In this document: positions 34,867 through 44,234 of the stretch, piece by piece
Position numbering within the stretch: the stretch's first letter is position 1
Layout: every line of letters starts with the position of its first letter
From: Lachnospiraceae bacterium UBA3689
GTDB lineage: Bacteria > Bacillota > Clostridia > Lachnospirales > Lachnospiraceae
DNA length: 64,000 nt
Direction of reading: 5' to 3'
Assembly: GCA_002371465.1 (NCBI GenBank)
Contig: DFIU01000005.1
Coordinates: 21,177 to 85,176, forward strand
Notes under the pieces: generated by a model
The model's database searches: none
Told to the model about the DNA's origin: nothing
The model's input: only the letters and a program-made list of their open reading frames with translations
Made by a program: the position numbers and the translations under genes

Positions 34867-36876
34867 TTAGAAGAGGTCCTTCTGGCTCTCTTCGACACCT
34901 TCAAAGGGACCCGCGCAGGGGGTGACGGCTCTGGGCTGGTCAAAATAATCGACGTTGAAGATAATTTCCGATCCGTCCGGATTCTCAAAGCGCTGTTCGG
35001 ACTCAAAAGCCTGACCCAGGATATCCGAAGAGATGGTCTTAAGCGCCCGCTTTGGCAGGAAATCGTAGAGATTGGTCTTAAGCCTGACTCCATTTTCATC
35101 CTCTTTCAGGCTCAAGGTCACGCGGTCTTTTTCATCCACAAAGGCGTCCCGCTCGGAATCGCAGGGCTTGGCCCCGTTGAAATAGACATTTCCTCCGGTA
35201 TAGACCGGCAGGTGATCATAGAACTTGTCCTTGGAGCCCTCGTCGGTAATCTTCCAGGGACCGAACCTGGCGAAATACTCCTCTCCGGTCGGATAGCCGT
35301 CATAGGGCTTTGTGCCGACCGTGAACTGGTAGTGGCTGCGGTCGTAGCCGCCATTTTCCCTGGCGTAAGCGATATACTCCTCGCTGACCGGCTGCTGGAC
35401 GAAGATGTTGTTGTAGAACCGGGCGTCGCCGTGCAGGATCGTCATAAAACCGGCAACCCGGGTATCGTGCTTCATATGATACGGTGTGTAGCGCGGAGTC
35501 GGCAGCTTGACGCCCCCGTTATCCACGCCGGCTCCGACAAAGGTAAAGGAACCGGCAATCAGGTTGTGAACCAGAGCAAGTCCCTGGGTGCTGAACCGGC
35601 CCGAGCAGGTCGACAGAAGGAGGTTGTGATCGATCAGCGTCGGTCCGTGTGACACTTCGACAAAGATATCTTCACCCAGACCCAGGAGCGGGGTAATCCT
35701 GGTCCCCTTTGGCGGCATATTGTCGTGGAAGAGGTTCTGGGTGACACGGGTACCCTGTGCCTGCCAATCCAGCCAGAGACCGCGGGTGCAGTGGTCGATC
35801 CTGTTTCGGCGGATGATGACGTCGATGGCGGCGTGCATCTTGATGCCGCCGATTTCCGCGCCCGCCAGATCCTGCTTGTTGTTGATGTGGTGGATGTGGT
35901 TGTCTTCAATGATGGAGAAGACGCCGCCCAGATGACCGACGATGCCGGTCTGACCGCAGTCATGGATGTGGCACCTGCGGACGATGTGGGAACCGACCGT
36001 CTCCTTGGACCAGCCCTCCGCCTGCGCCTGCATGATGTTGTCGCGCTCGGTCTGGGTCCCGTCCTTGGTGTAGCGGGTCGTCCACTTGTTGTCATTTTCC
36101 GGCTGCAGATATTTGCCCAGGGAAATGCCGCTGCACCGGGAATCCGAAATCTCACAGTCCTCGATAATCCAGCCCTTGGACCAGTGGGGACCGATCAGAC
36201 CGTCCTGATAGGCGGTCGGCGGAGCCCACTGGGTCGCCGCCTGCTTTAAAACAAAGCCGGCAACCGTGATATAGCCGATCCCTTCCTCTTTGGGCATAAA
36301 GCAGTTGCGTCTGACATTGATCTCGACCTGTTCCTCATTGGGATTCTTACCCCCAAAATTCGCCAGGATGACGGTCCAGCCGTCGTCCTGCTCGGTGTAC
36401 CACTGGAAGAGGGTCTTGTCCCGCTGCCAGGAAGCCTCGTAGATCTGGGGAGCAAAAACGGCCTTTTTGTCCAGGACCTCGTACATGGCGGTCCCGTTTA
36501 AATAGACCTCGCCGGTATGGACCGGGTCCGGAGCAAAATACCAGTCGCCCCTGACCACAGTCGTGTAGGGGTTATAGCCCCCGAATATACCGTTGGGGAT
36601 TCTTGCCTCGTAGACGTCCCCTTCCACCAGGCTCCAATTTTTGACCGGCTCCGCGCCCGTAATCACCGCGCCACCGGGGACTTCCGACCGGTAAGTAATC
36701 CGCGCGTCCGCCGTGCCGGCGAATTTGGGATTGACATACTCGCGATAGGTGCCGGGAGCGACCAGAACCTCGTCTCCGGGCTGGGCCTGCTGGGCCGCGT
36801 CGTTGATCCGCTTAAAGGGATAGTCCCTTGTCCCGCATCCGCTTCGTTTTGCCGAAGCATCCACATAAATCTTCAT
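34867..36876 (-). CDS. GH120 beta-xylosidase
   Basis: A 669-residue right-handed beta-helix protein without a signal peptide. It matches the GH120 family (type member XylC of Thermoanaerobacterium saccharolyticum): N-terminal YVDASAK...GTRDYPFKRIN, GPHWSKGWIIED near 229, HAAIDVIIRRNRI near 348, GLWLDWQAQGTRV with Asp370 and FVEVSHGP with Glu407. The type enzyme uses Asp382 and Glu405, 23 residues apart; here the gap is 37 because a 14-residue loop (PPKGTRITPLLGLG region) is inserted. It hydrolyses xylo-oligosaccharides from the non-reducing end. It overlaps the YesL-like gene upstream by four bases. Confidence 0.88.
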   Translation of the reverse strand: MKIYVDASAKRSGCGTRDYPFKRINDAAQQAQPGDEVLVAPGTYREYVNPKFAGTADARITYRSEVPGGAVITGAEPVKNWSLVEGDVYEARIPNGIFGGYNPYTTVVRGDWYFAPDPVHTGEVYLNGTAMYEVLDKKAVFAPQIYEASWQRDKTLFQWYTEQDDGWTVILANFGGKNPNEEQVEINVRRNCFMPKEEGIGYITVAGFVLKQAATQWAPPTAYQDGLIGPHWSKGWIIEDCEISDSRCSGISLGKYLQPENDNKWTTRYTKDGTQTERDNIMQAQAEGWSKETVGSHIVRRCHIHDCGQTGIVGHLGGVFSIIEDNHIHHINNKQDLAGAEIGGIKMHAAIDVIIRRNRIDHCTRGLWLDWQAQGTRVTQNLFHDNMPPKGTRITPLLGLGEDIFVEVSHGPTLIDHNLLLSTCSGRFSTQGLALVHNLIAGSFTFVGAGVDNGGVKLPTPRYTPYHMKHDTRVAGFMTILHGDARFYNNIFVQQPVSEEYIAYARENGGYDRSHYQFTVGTKPYDGYPTGEEYFARFGPWKITDEGSKDKFYDHLPVYTGGNVYFNGAKPCDSERDAFVDEKDRVTLSLKEDENGVRLKTNLYDFLPKRALKTISSDILGQAFESEQRFENPDGSEIIFNVDYFDQPRAVTPCAGPFEGVEESQKDLF

Positions 36877-37511
36877 ACCTTACCTCCGATGTTTTGATTT
36901 GATTGTTCTTCAAGGCTTAAAAGAATGCCATCGTAGATTTTTTCACACAGATAGCCGGGCACGGCGTATCCGAATAGAACCAGCAGGGGAAGCAGGATAA
37001 GGCTTCCCGAATAGAGCATGGCGATCGGCAGACACCAGATCAGGGTCATCAGAATGACCCGGGGAAATTTTGCCGCCGTAAGTGCCATGGCATTTCTCAG
37101 CGTACCGGTTATGGTATTGTCAAAATAGGCTTCCAGTGGAAATAAAAACTGAAGAATCATCAATAAAAGGAGCAGCACTGCCGCCGCGATGACGACCAGG
37201 GGAGCCGGAAAAATGGACCGGTCGATCCGGTAGGCGATCAGCTCTCCGGCAGCCGGCAGGGCGATCGCAAGAACGATCAGCCAGGTCAGCGTGCTGTCTT
37301 TGAAGTTTCGTCTGAAAGCGATCAAATAGGACTTTGCGACGTAGCCCTCTTCGTTCCTTGCCAGACGGATCAGGATGGTGTGCATGGCGGTAAAGGATGC
37401 GCCCGCCGTCACAAGAGGAAGGGAGGTCAAAAGCGTCAGAAGATTTAACACAAAAAGATCTGAAATCAGTTCCAAAATTCGTGGAACCAGGTGTTTCCGT
37501 TCGTTTGCCAT
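36873..37511 (-). CDS. YesL-like DUF624 membrane protein
   Basis: A 212-residue protein with four or five hydrophobic segments of the DUF624/YesL family, starting with LVPRILELISDLFVLNLLTL and having ILIRLARNEEGYVAKSYLIA near 47. YesL proteins occur beside sugar ABC transporter genes in Firmicutes; function not known. It starts the operon that leads into the GH120 gene (ATGA overlap). GAGAGGG precedes the ATG. Confidence 0.85.
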   Translation of the reverse strand: MANERKHLVPRILELISDLFVLNLLTLLTSLPLVTAGASFTAMHTILIRLARNEEGYVAKSYLIAFRRNFKDSTLTWLIVLAIALPAAGELIAYRIDRSIFPAPLVVIAAAVLLLLLMILQFLFPLEAYFDNTITGTLRNAMALTAAKFPRVILMTLIWCLPIAMLYSGSLILLPLLVLFGYAVPGYLCEKIYDGILLSLEEQSNQNIGGKV

Positions 37512-37669
37512 TGCCCTCTCCGCATCAAGCTCTAATTTACAGATTCATTTCCCACCAGAAGGATCATTTTCTAAAAATATCGTCCTGATGGTGAGCATAA
37601 TACAGGATCGGACAGGGCAAAAATATCACTTTTCTTAGATGAATAGCAGGTTTCTTTGTTTTGGGAAAA

Positions 37670-38287
37670 TTAATCGGAGGGGGACTCCTGCTTCCTCTCT
37701 TCCAGCTTCTTCTTGAAAGCCGCGCCGGTCCGGAAGGCGTCCGCCACTTTCTTGCCCAGATCCAGATAGATGCCCTCTTCCTCATCATAGATGATGGGCT
37801 GAAGTTTCTTTAAAAGGACCCTGCCCTTTTCATCCAAAATCTCCTCATCTGCCAGAATCCGCTTCACTTCCCCGGTCACCTGGGTATGGCTGCCGACGGT
37901 AACGGTATGGACAATCTCACATTCCAGCGACAGCTTCAGCTCATTGATGAGGGGAGCGTGGACGGTCTTGGCGGGACTTACTGTAAAACCGACATTTTTC
38001 AGCTTATCCGCCCTGTAGCCGGACTCAACGCCCAGGTAGTCGGTCTCCTTGACCTGATCCACACTCGGAAGTCCCAGGACAAAAGCCCCTGATTCCAGCA
38101 TACTTTTCAGGGTCTTCCGATTCTGGGTGGCGTTGATCGCGATCGTTACGCAGGGCGGAACGTGGCTGCTTACCATATAAAATGCCAGTGTGCAGGCATC
38201 TGCCCTGCCCTCTGCGTCATAGGCAGATACAATCACCGTCTCTGTCGGTGCCACCACCGCGTGCATTCTCAGTTCTTTCTTAGCCAT
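37670..38287 (-). CDS. Flavin reductase-like domain protein
   Basis: A 205-residue protein of the flavin reductase-like FMN-binding split barrel, with ADACTLAFYMVSSHVPPCV near 28 and NRKTLKSMLESGAFVLGLPS near 58. These proteins bind FMN and reduce it or transfer electrons; many in anaerobes have no known substrate. Start at 38287 is chosen for AAGGAGT upstream. Single gene; it does not seem tied to its neighbours. Confidence 0.88.
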   Translation of the reverse strand: MAKKELRMHAVVAPTETVIVSAYDAEGRADACTLAFYMVSSHVPPCVTIAINATQNRKTLKSMLESGAFVLGLPSVDQVKETDYLGVESGYRADKLKNVGFTVSPAKTVHAPLINELKLSLECEIVHTVTVGSHTQVTGEVKRILADEEILDEKGRVLLKKLQPIIYDEEEGIYLDLGKKVADAFRTGAAFKKKLEERKQESPSD

Positions 38288-38643
38288 AAGGTTACTCCTT
38301 GTCATAATTTATTGAAAGACAGCCCTCCGCCAGTAAAGCACCGCTTCTTTATAGTATACCAAATTTATCTGGGGATAGAAAATCTGCCAAAGTTTCGTTT
38401 CCGCGCCCTCAAGCCTGTCAGATTCTCTATCATTCATGGCAAGTTCTTCATAAGAAGAACTGTTTCTAGAAAAGAGGAGGGAACAAGAAAGGCAAGTTAC
38501 ATTGTCAAAATCGGCTGTTTCAGTTCAGTTCTTCTTCAATAACAGGGGCTTTTTATCCCGCAGACAAAACACTGATCTTCTTTTCCTTAGTGATAGTACT
38601 CAAGGTCGAAATACTTCTCATAACTTTTATCAATGACGACCGC
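38288..38643. other. 356-bp intergenic region with one inverted repeat
   Basis: No gene is seen between the flavin reductase start and the mgtE stop. A perfect eight-base inverted repeat with ATAA centre (38442-38461, arms AGTTCTTC and GAAGAACT) could be a regulator site or a hairpin. The part nearest the flavin reductase start holds its promoter; a TATACT-like box is near 38356. Nothing else is supported. Confidence 0.4.
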
Positions 38644-40137
38644 TCATATAAGGAGCGGCATGAAGAGTTTTGCCAGTCCGAGAAAAATGAAAAAGCCCAG
38701 ACAATCCGTTGCGGTTGTAAGAAAGATTGAACTCGCAACCGCGGGATCCGCATGGCATTTCTTCAGAACCACGGGGACGAGCAGCCCGAACAGACCGGCA
38801 ATGACCAGATTGCCGACCATCGACATCAGCACGATCACGAGCAGGTAGACATTGCCGTACATCGCAACGACAACCAGTCCCGTCACAAGCCCGTTGATCG
38901 CGCCGTCAATCAGTCCGGTCATCATCTCCTTGATCAGATCTTTGCCGACCATTTTCCAATCAATATCTTCCTTGGACAGATGCCGCACGACAATTGACAT
39001 GGTCTGCGTCCCGGCGTTGCCTCCCATACCGGAGATAATCGTCATGATTGCAGACAGCGCAACAACCTGTGAAATCGTGTCTTCAAAGCCCTTGACCACA
39101 GCCGAGGCAAGAAAGGCTGTCAGGAGATTGATCAGCAGCCAGGGAAGGCGCATCTTTACAGATTCCATCAGCGGCGTCTCCAGTGTTTCCTCCCGGTTGA
39201 CGCCAGCCATCTGCAGCATATCCTCATCGAACTCATCGACCAGAACGTCGATCACGTCGTCGACGGTGATCACGCCGAGAATCTGTCCCCGACTCACGAC
39301 CGGAAGCGAATTCAGATCATACCTGGAAACCAGCCGCGCCGCGTCTTCCTGGTCAGCCTCCGGCTCAATCGTGACGACATGCACATCCATAAGTGCCGAA
39401 ATTTTCTGCGTGCGGGGCGCGGCGAGCAAAATACGAAGATCGACCGTCCCCACCAGGCGGCGCCGCCGGTCTATTACATAGAGCGTATCAATCTGCTCGG
39501 TCTTAGGTCCTACCTCCCGAATCTTGTCCAGTCCCTGGGCCACCGTGAGTTCCTCACGAAGCGCAATATAACCGGTCGTCATAATACCGCCGGCCGACTC
39601 CTCCGGATACTTCAGCAGGTCAGTGATGATCTGACGGTCCTCACTCTTCATGAGGTTGATGACGGTCTTTCTCCTCCCGATCGGGAAGTCTCCCAGAATA
39701 TCGACGATATCATCCTTCTGCATATAGCGGAAGGTCATAAGCAGCCGCTTATCATCGAGAGTTCTCGCAATCCGGATCCGATCGTCATCATCCGACTCCT
39801 CGATCATCGCTGCCAGATCGTCATCGGACAGCTCCGGCGTCAGCCGGGCCAGTTCTTCATCCGAGAGCCCGGCAGCCTCCTGGGCGATATCAATCGGCTC
39901 CTTCCTCTTAAAGTACCGCTCCAGCCCCTTGACATCTTCCGCCTGTGCAAGCTCCTGCAGAGTGCCCCTGTCCTCATACTTCTCCTGTTGATCCGAAGCC
40001 TCCGGCTGCCCCTTCAATTCCTCTCCGACAGGCTCCGGCTGTTCCCGCTGCCCCTTCTGCAGTTCTTCCTCTTCGATCCGGCCGTCTGTTTCCGCCGCTT
40101 CCAATTCTTCCCGTTCGTTCATCCCGTTCTTTTTCAT
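38644..40137 (-). CDS. mgtE: MgtE magnesium transporter
   Basis: A 497-residue Mg2+ channel-like transporter. It has an extra acidic Glu/Gln-rich N-terminus (about 1-60), the MgtE N domain with superhelical repeats (about 65-175), two CBS domains (about 180-300) with GVITVDDVIDVLVDEFDEDM near 275, and a five-helix membrane domain (about 325-497) with SGMGGNAGTQTM. CBS and N domains close the pore at high Mg2+. The gap to the next gene is under 230 bases and holds a terminator, with no room seen for an M-box leader. Confidence 0.95.
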   Translation of the reverse strand: MKKNGMNEREELEAAETDGRIEEEELQKGQREQPEPVGEELKGQPEASDQQEKYEDRGTLQELAQAEDVKGLERYFKRKEPIDIAQEAAGLSDEELARLTPELSDDDLAAMIEESDDDDRIRIARTLDDKRLLMTFRYMQKDDIVDILGDFPIGRRKTVINLMKSEDRQIITDLLKYPEESAGGIMTTGYIALREELTVAQGLDKIREVGPKTEQIDTLYVIDRRRRLVGTVDLRILLAAPRTQKISALMDVHVVTIEPEADQEDAARLVSRYDLNSLPVVSRGQILGVITVDDVIDVLVDEFDEDMLQMAGVNREETLETPLMESVKMRLPWLLINLLTAFLASAVVKGFEDTISQVVALSAIMTIISGMGGNAGTQTMSIVVRHLSKEDIDWKMVGKDLIKEMMTGLIDGAINGLVTGLVVVAMYGNVYLLVIVLMSMVGNLVIAGLFGLLVPVVLKKCHADPAVASSIFLTTATDCLGFFIFLGLAKLFMPLLI

Positions 40138-40260
40138 GTCTTCGACAACCTTTCTGCTGAGATACTACCGTATTATACCCGATTCCGGGCGCAGGCTGAC
40201 TTTTTTCGGAAAGAAATATCCGGCAGAATTGATTCTCCTATGCACTTTCATATGCCCAAA

Positions 40261-40296
40261 AGGACCGTTTATGACGGTTTCATCATAAACGGCCCT
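40261..40296 (-). terminator. Terminator after the CPBP gene
   Basis: A 14-base inverted repeat with one mismatch (40261-40274 and 40283-40296) around an eight-base loop, followed on the minus strand by TTTT. It ends the CPBP protease gene before mgtE. Confidence 0.75.
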
Positions 40297-40364
40297 TCTG
40301 TCTGTATCTGAAACGTTCACTTGGTAAGACTCTGTCATCTGCCTGTAACGGAAAGGTTTACCGA

Positions 40365-41471
40365 TCAGCCCTCCCGTGCCTGTCCGTTTCCGTTCTTCCT
40401 GTAAACCGGCGCAAAGATAAACACAGCATAAAGCAGAGCCCCTGCCAGCATGAGAGGGATATCCCCCGGCGAAACATGCTGATTCTGCAGAACATCCATT
40501 TTCCCGCCCGAAAAAACAGGAATCAGATTGTTGTTGAGATAATGCAGGATGACAGGAACCCAGATATTCTGTGTCTTCATATAAGCGTACCCAATGAAAA
40601 TCGCAAGGCTGACACAGGTAATGATCTGGGATAAAAACATCAGGGGACCATCCTCCACCGTATAGTACATAAAATCTACGGCGATGTGCCAGACGGCCCA
40701 GGCAAGTCCCAAAGCAAAGATCCCCTTCTTCAGCCCAAATCGTTTCTGCATAACAGGCTGCAGGTAATAGCGCCAGCCGTACTCCTCCCCAAAAAAGGCA
40801 GCAAAGACAAAGAAAAAATTGAAGGGAAGAGCAAGAAGCAGACCGAGGGACTTCGGATTCGTCAGGTTCTCTGCCAGTCCCCTGATATTTTCCGAGGAAG
40901 CTGTAATCAGATCCGCTATCCCGCTTACCAGCACCATCCTTGCTGTATACAACAGGAGGAAGAGTACAATCATCCACAAAGAGAGCCGGATATTCCTTCT
41001 GAGAATACCCGCATGTTCCTTTTTCTCCCTGCCTGCGGCAAGAAAGCTGATATAGGTAATGACAGACCCTGCCATAAGAGGGAACTGGGAAATAAGGTTC
41101 CAGATATCCATTGTCCCTGCCGGACCAAGATCCAGGGGCTCTGCCGGAATCAGCAAAGAACAGACGCTCACAGCCATCATCGCCGCAGTTGTAAGCAGGA
41201 CTGAGACATAGCCGACCATCGGCAGGGCAGTTCCTTCTCTGCGGGTAATCAGTTTCCCAAGTATGACTCCGCAGGCAGGATACATCATCTGAACATTTAC
41301 GAAGGAGGTCAGATCCAGATCTTTCCTGAATCCCAGGTACATCAGAATGCTCATCAGGGCCGTGACGCCATAGGCGACTGCAAGATAGATCCACAACCGC
41401 CGCCGGACCTCTTTCTTATTACTATCTTTCCGCGGCTGAAAAAACCGCTCCGCTGCGCTTTGGTCCGCCAT
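40365..41471 (-). CDS. CPBP family intramembrane metalloprotease
   Basis: A 368-residue membrane protein with about eight hydrophobic segments and the CPBP/Abi signature EEYGWRYYL near 226, WHIAVDF near 262 and HYLNNN near 312, which are the Glu/His catalytic motifs. The family includes CAAX prenyl protease-like enzymes and bacteriocin self-immunity proteins. AAAGGAGA precedes the ATG. A long overlapping frame on the same strand (40165-41394) has no such features. Substrate unknown. Confidence 0.9.
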   Translation of the reverse strand: MADQSAAERFFQPRKDSNKKEVRRRLWIYLAVAYGVTALMSILMYLGFRKDLDLTSFVNVQMMYPACGVILGKLITRREGTALPMVGYVSVLLTTAAMMAVSVCSLLIPAEPLDLGPAGTMDIWNLISQFPLMAGSVITYISFLAAGREKKEHAGILRRNIRLSLWMIVLFLLLYTARMVLVSGIADLITASSENIRGLAENLTNPKSLGLLLALPFNFFFVFAAFFGEEYGWRYYLQPVMQKRFGLKKGIFALGLAWAVWHIAVDFMYYTVEDGPLMFLSQIITCVSLAIFIGYAYMKTQNIWVPVILHYLNNNLIPVFSGGKMDVLQNQHVSPGDIPLMLAGALLYAVFIFAPVYRKNGNGQAREG

Positions 41472-41649
41472 TTCCTGTTTTCTCCTTTTTATCTTTTATT
41501 CGTCTTAACCGCTGCTCCATAACCACATTCAGTTCCATTCTGTATTTGCTTCTATTTTTTTAAGTTTAAAAGAATCCTCTTATGAAGTCAAGTTTTCCGT
41601 TTTTCTTCTCCTTATCCGCTTTCTTTATTCCGGTATATCCTGATTGAGA

Positions 41650-41834
41650 TCAGCTTTCGTATGCTTCTCTGATCCCTGCCGGCTTCTTCTCATGGTATCG
41701 GCGCAGGAACGCCGCAAAACTTTTCCTGCCCTCTTTCTCCCAAATAAAGGGCGTCCCCGCCGCCATCGATACCTGCATGGGGGCAGCGCGGCGATGGTCT
41801 GTAACAGTGATCTCATCTCCCTGAAAAAAATCAC
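41650..41834 (-). pseudogene. Small gene broken by one base in a T7 tract
   Basis: A GTG at 41834-41832 overlaps the stop of the HD gene (GTGA), a usual coupled start. In this frame the peptide opens MIFF and turns Arg-rich after about ten residues. Adding one T to the seven-T run at 41824-41830 changes the reading to MIFFQGDEITVTDHRRAAPM followed by VSMAAGTPFIWEKEG and RKSFAAFLRRYHEKK, ending ES-stop at 41650, 61 residues in all with normal composition. I do not recognise the product. It may be a frameshift pseudogene, a phase-variable gene or a sequencing error. Confidence 0.5.
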
Positions 41835-42526
41835 ATCATGGTCTGCTCATTGATGATAAGATGAAATTCCAGATTCAAAAAAGCTGCTGCCTTGCGGCAT
41901 AACAGCATACGCTCCATAAATATTTCAAAATACTCCCCGATCTCACTGAATTTTGTATTAATCTCCAGTTTTAATTTAATTGCAGTATGTCCCTGATTGA
42001 TCTTCAGCCTGGATGATGTGACAGAATAATTCACCCGGTCGTGAATATCATATTTTCCTACATCATCGCACTGGACGCGGCTTCTGCGCACATCCGACTT
42101 ATCCGCAAGGATAAGGGCCGCGGCGATACTGCTCACAGGAATCCCATTCCCCTCATCATGATTCCCGATTGCCCGGATGATCGGTGCAATATCCTCGGCA
42201 GGAACCCCCATTTTATCCAAAAGATAAAAGGTCATCAACGCTCCCGACTGACTGTGATTTTCCCGGTTGACGATATTTCCGATATCATGCATCCAGGCTG
42301 CTGTAAGAGCAAGATCAATGGTGTGGTCGTCCATTCCAAGCGTGTCAAGAATATACCCTGCCCGTTCCGTCACCACCCCTATGTGGGCAAAGCCATGCTC
42401 CGTATATCCCATGGCATCCATAGACCTGTTCTGTTCTTTGATATAAACATTGATTTCGGGATTGCTCTTTATCCGATAAAACAAAGGAAACCGGTCTCTA
42501 TCATTTTGCATGTTCTTATCCATCAT
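41831..42526 (-). CDS. HD domain phosphohydrolase
   Basis: A 231-residue protein with an HD domain: EHGFAHIGVV near 43 supplies the first His, WMHDIGN near 79 gives the His-Asp pair, and NHDEGNG near 119 gives a further His. Such proteins hydrolyse phosphate esters, often nucleotides or cyclic dinucleotides. The C-terminal half lacks known motifs. Its stop overlaps the start of the broken small gene at 41650-41834. Substrate unknown; single gene otherwise. Confidence 0.88.
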   Translation of the reverse strand: MMDKNMQNDRDRFPLFYRIKSNPEINVYIKEQNRSMDAMGYTEHGFAHIGVVTERAGYILDTLGMDDHTIDLALTAAWMHDIGNIVNRENHSQSGALMTFYLLDKMGVPAEDIAPIIRAIGNHDEGNGIPVSSIAAALILADKSDVRRSRVQCDDVGKYDIHDRVNYSVTSSRLKINQGHTAIKLKLEINTKFSEIGEYFEIFMERMLLCRKAAAFLNLEFHLIINEQTMM

Positions 42527-42797
42527 TTTTCTTCACTCTCCATCCATCTTCCCTGCAGGAGATCCAGACAGCAAGATCTGATTATACACCCGTCATTCTA
42601 TCCTATCTTATCAAAATCCATGTCGGTCCGACACCATAAATCCGCCTCTGTGAAGCAGATTTTTCATTTGCCCCCGGGCTGGTCAAGGCCTTATACTTCC
42701 TTCCGCGATATGGGAAGGATATTGCAATAGAGATTCCACTTAGTCTTTCCCTGCCCATCGATGCCAGGATTTAAATAGTGCTATAAGGTCTTTAGTC

Positions 42798-43232
42798 TCA
42801 CTTCATTTCCTGAATCCTGTCATTCAGCTTTTCTGCCTCTGCGCGATAATGCCGCATAAAGAGGAGCCAGATGAAAAATGCAGCTGCAAACTGAATCGCC
42901 GCGGCAAGGATGCCCCGCCCGATCGCAGTCTCGTTGCCGATCCAACCCACCGAAAATGCTGTGATCGTATACACTATGCATCCGATCCCCAGGTGAATGA
43001 GGATCCTGATCGGCATCGGGATACTGTCCTTTCGATATACGACAGAGGGAATGCCAAATCCCATACCGACCAAAGCACAGCCTGCGATCATCTTGGTAAA
43101 GCGGTAATGGTCAAGGCTGAAATTCCCTCCGTATCGGATATCAAACGCGATTCCCTCCAAACAGAAGATCGCCATTGCGATGGCAATCCCGATCAAGGCT
43201 CGCTTAATCAGCTCTCTCAGCGTCTCTTTCAT
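42798..43232 (-). CDS. DUF3021 membrane protein
   Basis: A 144-residue protein with four hydrophobic segments, of the DUF3021 family usually encoded beside a LytTR regulator. AGGAGGT seven bases upstream supports the ATG at 43232. The LytTR gene lies twelve bases upstream. In related systems the DUF3021 protein restrains the LytTR regulator at the membrane; that role is inferred here. Confidence 0.86.
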   Translation of the reverse strand: MKETLRELIKRALIGIAIAMAIFCLEGIAFDIRYGGNFSLDHYRFTKMIAGCALVGMGFGIPSVVYRKDSIPMPIRILIHLGIGCIVYTITAFSVGWIGNETAIGRGILAAAIQFAAAFFIWLLFMRHYRAEAEKLNDRIQEMK

Positions 43233-43244
43233 GGTATCCACCTC

Positions 43245-43682
43245 CTACAGACCAAGATAGTTCTTAAACTTTGGCAGATATGTTCTGGAAACATAATCCT
43301 TGCACCCATTCTTCATTTTCAGAAGCAGCGTCCCTGAAAAACCCGGTTCAAGGCAATCCATATACGAGAGGTTGATCAAAGTTGATTTGGAAATCTGCAT
43401 AAACCGGCTTCCCAGCTGTCTTCCAAGTTCATAGAGCCGTTTGGAAGAGCGATAGGTTTGCTTCTCTCCGTAAATCATCGTCGCTCCATGCTCAATTCTG
43501 ATCATATAGATGTCTTCCGGCTTCAAAACAACAATATGGTCTTCCTGTTGAAGAGCCGTGACCGGCGTTTCGCCTGTACCGAGCAGCTCAAGTGCGTGCT
43601 GGATTTCGTCCGTCACCCGGTCGGTATAGATGACCGCGTATGGTTCTTTGTACTTTGCAGAAATATCTACGCTTACCTTCAC
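43245..43682 (-). CDS. LytTR DNA-binding regulator
   Basis: A 145-residue protein. Residues 1-40 resemble the start of LytTR regulators paired with DUF3021 (VKVSVDISAKYKEPYAVIYT), and residues 50-145 form the LytTR DNA-binding domain with PEDIYMIRIEHGATMIYG near 52 and ISKSTLINLSYMDCLEP near 95. No receiver domain. The GTG at 43682 with GAGGAGGG six bases ahead is the likely start. It probably controls this small operon and possibly an ABC transporter. The ABC genes upstream are damaged. Confidence 0.88.
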   Translation of the reverse strand: MKVSVDISAKYKEPYAVIYTDRVTDEIQHALELLGTGETPVTALQQEDHIVVLKPEDIYMIRIEHGATMIYGEKQTYRSSKRLYELGRQLGSRFMQISKSTLINLSYMDCLEPGFSGTLLLKMKNGCKDYVSRTYLPKFKNYLGL

Positions 43683-43778
43683 ATCCTGCCCTCCTCTCTT
43701 TGATGATGCCAGCATACAATAAATCGAAGATCCTGTCCCGGTCATTCCGGCAAGCGGCAAAAAACAGAGGGTGAACGG

Positions 43779-44234
43779 TCAGTCTAGATCGCTTTTTTCA
43801 AATGCCTTCACGGAAATTACGTAAGAGAGGAAGAAGAAGAAAACGGCTGATCCCAGGCAGAGCAGGAAGCGGACAATCCTTGCTTCCGCCATTAGGGCTG
43901 TTCCCCGCAGGATGCCGATTACGATTCCGGCTGCGGCAGCGTAGGAGATCACCGTCAGCATTTCCACCTTCTCAACCGCTCCCCGCCACGTGCACAAAAG
44001 GGCGAGAGAGATGCTGCCGGCAAAGATCGCGATCGCAAGCCCCATGAGGAACAGTTCAATTTCAGAAATCAGTTTGGCAGATCCAATAAGCACGCCAATC
44101 ATTCCCAGCAGAGCAGATATCCCCGATCCTACAAACAAGATCAGGCAGATGACCGCAAAGGCAAGAACCAGAACAGAATATAGCCCAAATGTCTTTTTCA
44201 AGCTGTAGCAGTCCTTCCAAATGAAACCGCTCAT
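43779..44234 (-). CDS. Short ABC-2 type permease-like protein, possibly degenerate
   Basis: A 151-residue protein with five hydrophobic segments starting MSGFIWKDCYSLKKTFGLYS, like the ABC-2 permeases encoded after YtrA-type regulators. These are normally near 200 residues, so about a quarter is missing. The start overlaps the stop of the ATPase remnant (ATGA), showing the original gene order. With its ATPase broken, it cannot work as an exporter unless another ATPase serves it. Confidence 0.65.
   Translation of the reverse strand: MSGFIWKDCYSLKKTFGLYSVLVLAFAVICLILFVGSGISALLGMIGVLIGSAKLISEIELFLMGLAIAIFAGSISLALLCTWRGAVEKVEMLTVISYAAAAGIVIGILRGTALMAEARIVRFLLCLGSAVFFFFLSYVISVKAFEKSDLD

Noticed and set aside
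34867..36876. Assignment of the beta-helix protein to GH141 or a pectate lyase
   Set aside because: The GLWLDW and FVEVSHGP blocks, the N-terminal order and the spacing of the two acids match GH120 and not those families.
40138..40364. Possible M-box magnesium riboswitch ahead of mgtE
   Set aside because: The space upstream of mgtE holds a terminator for the CPBP gene and a short leader; I see no M-box core and too little room.
40165..41394. A long reading frame of about 409 codons on the minus strand, overlapping the CPBP gene in another frame
   Set aside because: Its translation is rich in Cys, Trp and Ser with no domain, while the overlapping frame shows a full CPBP family protein with catalytic motifs and a good ribosome site.
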